From: Ascoidea rubescens DSM 1968
Lineage: Eukaryota; Ascomycota; Saccharomycetes; Ascoideales; Ascoideaceae
Direction of reading: 5' to 3'
NCBI RefSeq assembly: GCF_001661345.1
Contig: NW_017962919.1
Span: forward strand, 860,512-924,511
DNA length: 64,000 nucleotides
In this document: in pieces, positions 61,713 to 64,000 of the stretch
Numbering within the stretch: position 1 is the first letter of the stretch
Layout: the number at the start of each line of letters is the position of its first letter
Position numbers and translations under genes: made by a program
Notes under the pieces: model-generated
Seen by the model: the letters and a program-made list of their open reading frames with translations, nothing else
Database searches by the model: none
What the model was told of the DNA's origin: nothing

Positions 61713-62174
61713 TTAATTTCCATTACCATTTCCATTACCATTGCTGTTACCATTGTTACCACCAGGACCATTGGCATTACCATTTTGGTTACCATTGTTG
61801 TTACCATTGTTTCCTGAATAGCCATAGTAGCCCCAGTAGCCGTTAGAGTTACCATTGGAGTTACCATTGGAGTTACCGTTGTTTCCACCTGGCCCATTTT
61901 CGTTACCGTTATAGTTTCCATTGGAATTACCATTGTTGTATGAGTACCATCCGCCATTATTATTACCATTGGAGTTTCCGTTGTAATTACCATTCCAACC
62001 ACCGGGACCGTTGGCATTACCATTAACATTACCGTTGTCATTACCGTTATCACTACGTTTTTCCAAACTATCTTCAACAACTGCTTCAGCTACTGCATCA
62101 GGTTGAGGAACTGGAAGGGCATTGGCAGCAATAAGGAATGAAACGATAGTGTAAAGAACTTGAGTTTTGAGCAT
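61713..62174 (-). CDS. Secreted Asn-Gly repeat protein with Kex2 site
   Basis: A 153-aa precursor. Signal peptide MLKTQVLYTIVSFLIAANA, short acidic propeptide (LPVPQPDAVAEAVVEDSLE), then Lys-Arg at residues 39-40, a Kex2 cleavage site, as in yeast pre-pro secreted peptides. The rest, about 113 residues, is almost only N, G, S, Y and W: repeated NGN triplets with three NGPGG(W/N)NGN units and two aromatic patches (GGWYSYNNG, GYWGYYGYSG). No second Lys-Arg, so one mature product is expected. Coding DNA is a degenerate GGTAAT/GGTAAC minisatellite. I know no family; the composition suggests a flexible, sticky or gel-like secreted or wall polymer. Start ATG 62174 is the only one giving the signal peptide. 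Confidence 0.72.
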   Translation of the reverse strand: MLKTQVLYTIVSFLIAANALPVPQPDAVAEAVVEDSLEKRSDNGNDNGNVNGNANGPGGWNGNYNGNSNGNNNGGWYSYNNGNSNGNYNGNENGPGGNNGNSNGNSNGNSNGYWGYYGYSGNNGNNNGNQNGNANGPGGNNGNSNGNGNGNGN

Positions 62175-64000
62175 TTTAAAAAATTAATTAGACAGCAAAT
62201 CGGATTATAAGTTTGATTGTAAGTTTAGTTGATATTAGAAATTTATCTATGATTGAAATCGCTTTGTTATTTTGATGATGAAAAAAGAAAAAAAGATAGA
62301 CTTGAAATTGTGAAGGATACCTAGTTAATTTATACCAATTTATTTAACAAAGAAAAAAGAGACTAAACCAAACCAGATATTAAAAATAGTTCTGTTTGTG
62401 AAAATAACCCCAGGTCTCAACAACAAAACCCAAAATTTTATTGAAATTATTATTAAAACTTCAGTACTGCTGATCGAGAAACTAAAACAATATGGATATA
62501 TTATTCCCCACAAGGTCCACAGTCCTAATGATGCAGGTTAAAGTTCAGAGTGATAATCATGTATAGAGGTGATAAAATAAAGAAATATTGGCAAGATGCA
62601 GTTAATATAATAAATCGGTTCCACACAGTAGTAAAAGTTGAGAGAATCTATTAATAATTCAGCCAGAGCTGAGCTTTTGCGTGATAAATGTCAAGAATTA
62701 AGTGATAAGATCTAATCAGGCTGGGGATAAATAAAAATTCAACTCATTAAACAATTCTGTCTTTATTGCTAGTTGTCATCGTTATTATCAATATAACCAT
62801 GCCTATCGCTATTATTAGAGATATTTCTATTGTTCATCTCCTAGTGCAAAGCTGAACATATTACAGAGTGTGGATCAACTCATAACAGAAATATAAAAGA
62901 AACACCATTGCTGCATTTGATTGACGAAATTTCATTAATTTGGTTTCTTTTGTTAGTTTACGCTATAAAAATACCATATCAAGTCTCTTCTGTTTTTAAT
63001 TCATAGTTAATATCAGTCAAAAGAGGATTGACTCCTTCAATTTTTTTTTTGCCAGTAATTTGCAAGGTGGATGGTAACATGCCTCTTGTAATAAATAGTA
63101 AGCAGTTGGGGTTATTTTTGAAGTTAAAAATTTTATAAAGAGCAAAATGAAGATATTAATGCAAGAATAGTACAGCACAACTTTTACTTTTTGTCTTTTT
63201 ATAGTGATTTGGGATAGGGACCAAATTAGCGGATTCACACTGATCAGTGTGTACTAAAGATCTATTATTAACTATTCCAGTAATGAAAGATTTCAATCAA
63301 ATTCAGAAAGAACAAAACCGTTGATTTTTGAAAGACTTACGCTTTCGAAGGACTTTTGCCCTTTAATTGACGATTATTCTTGCAATTAAATTGAAAAAGA
63401 AATAAAATTACTACTTTTCTTTTCAAAGTTATAAAAATCAAACATTCTACTAAGAGATTCACTTTTGCTATCATTATTATTGTTATTATTGTTATTATTG
63501 TTATTATTGTTTCTTTTTTTTTTATATGAATGTATTTGAAATAAAACCTCTGTTTTCGATCACTAGCTTGGTAAAATCAAGATTCTGGCTAGCAAAAACT
63601 TTTAATTTCTTTTTCAAATCAATTCAATTGAAAACTTTCCAATTAAGAGTCTGATTGAGAAAGTAATGAAATCCTGTTTTCAATTCAAAATATTCTTAAA
63701 TACTATTCTGGATTTGACTTGCTCACAGGACTATTGAAGCAAAAATGTATAATGATGTGGCAGCTGTAGAGTAGAACAGATCACTTCTCATAGAAGTATA
63801 TTTCTATAGTTCGGTATATTTCAGTCATTATCAGCCCAAATAATTTCCGGGAGTGTATCAATTATATTGGTTAACAAAGTTCAGATAGTAATTCGGTTCA
63901 GAAGCCCTGAAGCCTATTAAAACTCGCGTTGATAATTATTCCTTCCCGCATCAGCTAATCATGGCTCAGACCGAACCTAATACGAGTTCTAAGCGTAATT
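62175..64000. other. AT-rich terminal region, no gene seen
   Basis: About 1.8 kb to the end of the window, without a supportable gene. Contains the TTATTATTG microsatellite at 63471-63513. The last 150 bp are GC-richer (TTTCCGGGAG at about 63846) and may be the start of another promoter. Confidence 0.35.
63471..63513. repeat. TTATTATTG microsatellite
   Basis: Four to five tandem 9-bp units of TTATTATTG, then a poly-T run. Confidence 0.85.

Noticed and set aside
1-64000. LTR retrotransposon, LINE or DNA transposon remains
   Set aside because: I saw no reverse transcriptase, integrase, transposase or terminal-repeat pattern in any frame examined.

Overview
This window reads as nuclear DNA of an AT-rich budding yeast (Saccharomycotina). 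Genes are mostly intronless and closely packed. The two introns I can define have a TACTAAC branch site. The recognisable proteins are yeast orthologues: Rps19, Trm11, Pop1, Tes1, Ecm15, Pre9, Met16, Fpr1, verprolin, Mst1 and Krs1. I could not fix the genus, or whether CUG is read as Leu or Ser.

Layout. 0.2-9.4 kb: RPS19 (924-bp intron), TRM11, a Rab GTPase, a 2-oxoglutarate/Fe(II) prolyl-hydroxylase-like gene and POP1. 9.5-12.06 kb: left arm of a 2,555-bp inverted repeat carrying a MET16 tail, a TES1 copy and a secreted cell-wall-like protein gene. 12.1-21.9 kb: a DH-PH (Rho GEF-like) gene, an RMD1/RMD8-family gene, a small zinc-ribbon gene, ECM15, PRE9 (one intron) and an FF-domain URN1-like gene. 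21.9-29.1 kb: four secreted pepsin-fold (yapsin-like) genes. In all four the first catalytic DTG motif is gone; two are intact and two are broken. 29.5-29.9 kb: a decayed paralogue of the cell-wall-like protein. 29.8-32.4 kb: right arm of the inverted repeat with second, identical copies of TES1 and the cell-wall-like gene. 32.3-40.3 kb: MET16, FPR1, VRP1 and MST1. MET16 carries a 95-bp assembly duplication around a single N at 32400. 40.3-54.4 kb: a gene-poor stretch with an F-box gene, three unrecognised ORFs, a broken LRR gene and many microsatellites. 54.8-56.6 kb: KRS1. 56.9-59.9 kb: two decayed protein-kinase-like genes. 61.7-62.2 kb: a secreted Asn-Gly repeat protein with a Kex2 site.

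How the parts relate. The housekeeping genes serve translation (RPS19, KRS1, MST1), RNA maturation (TRM11, POP1), the proteasome (PRE9), sulfate assimilation (MET16), peroxisomal acyl-CoA hydrolysis (TES1) and the actin cytoskeleton (VRP1). Between them lies fast-evolving cell-surface and secreted material: the catalytically dead yapsin cluster, the cell-wall-like family and the NG-repeat protein. The region between the inverted repeats (12,058-29,844) holds the whole yapsin-like cluster. It could flip by recombination, and its orientation would be ambiguous in a short-read assembly.

No tRNA, rRNA, CRISPR array, LTR element or intact transposon was found. Several intergenic regions hold only low-complexity AT-rich sequence.
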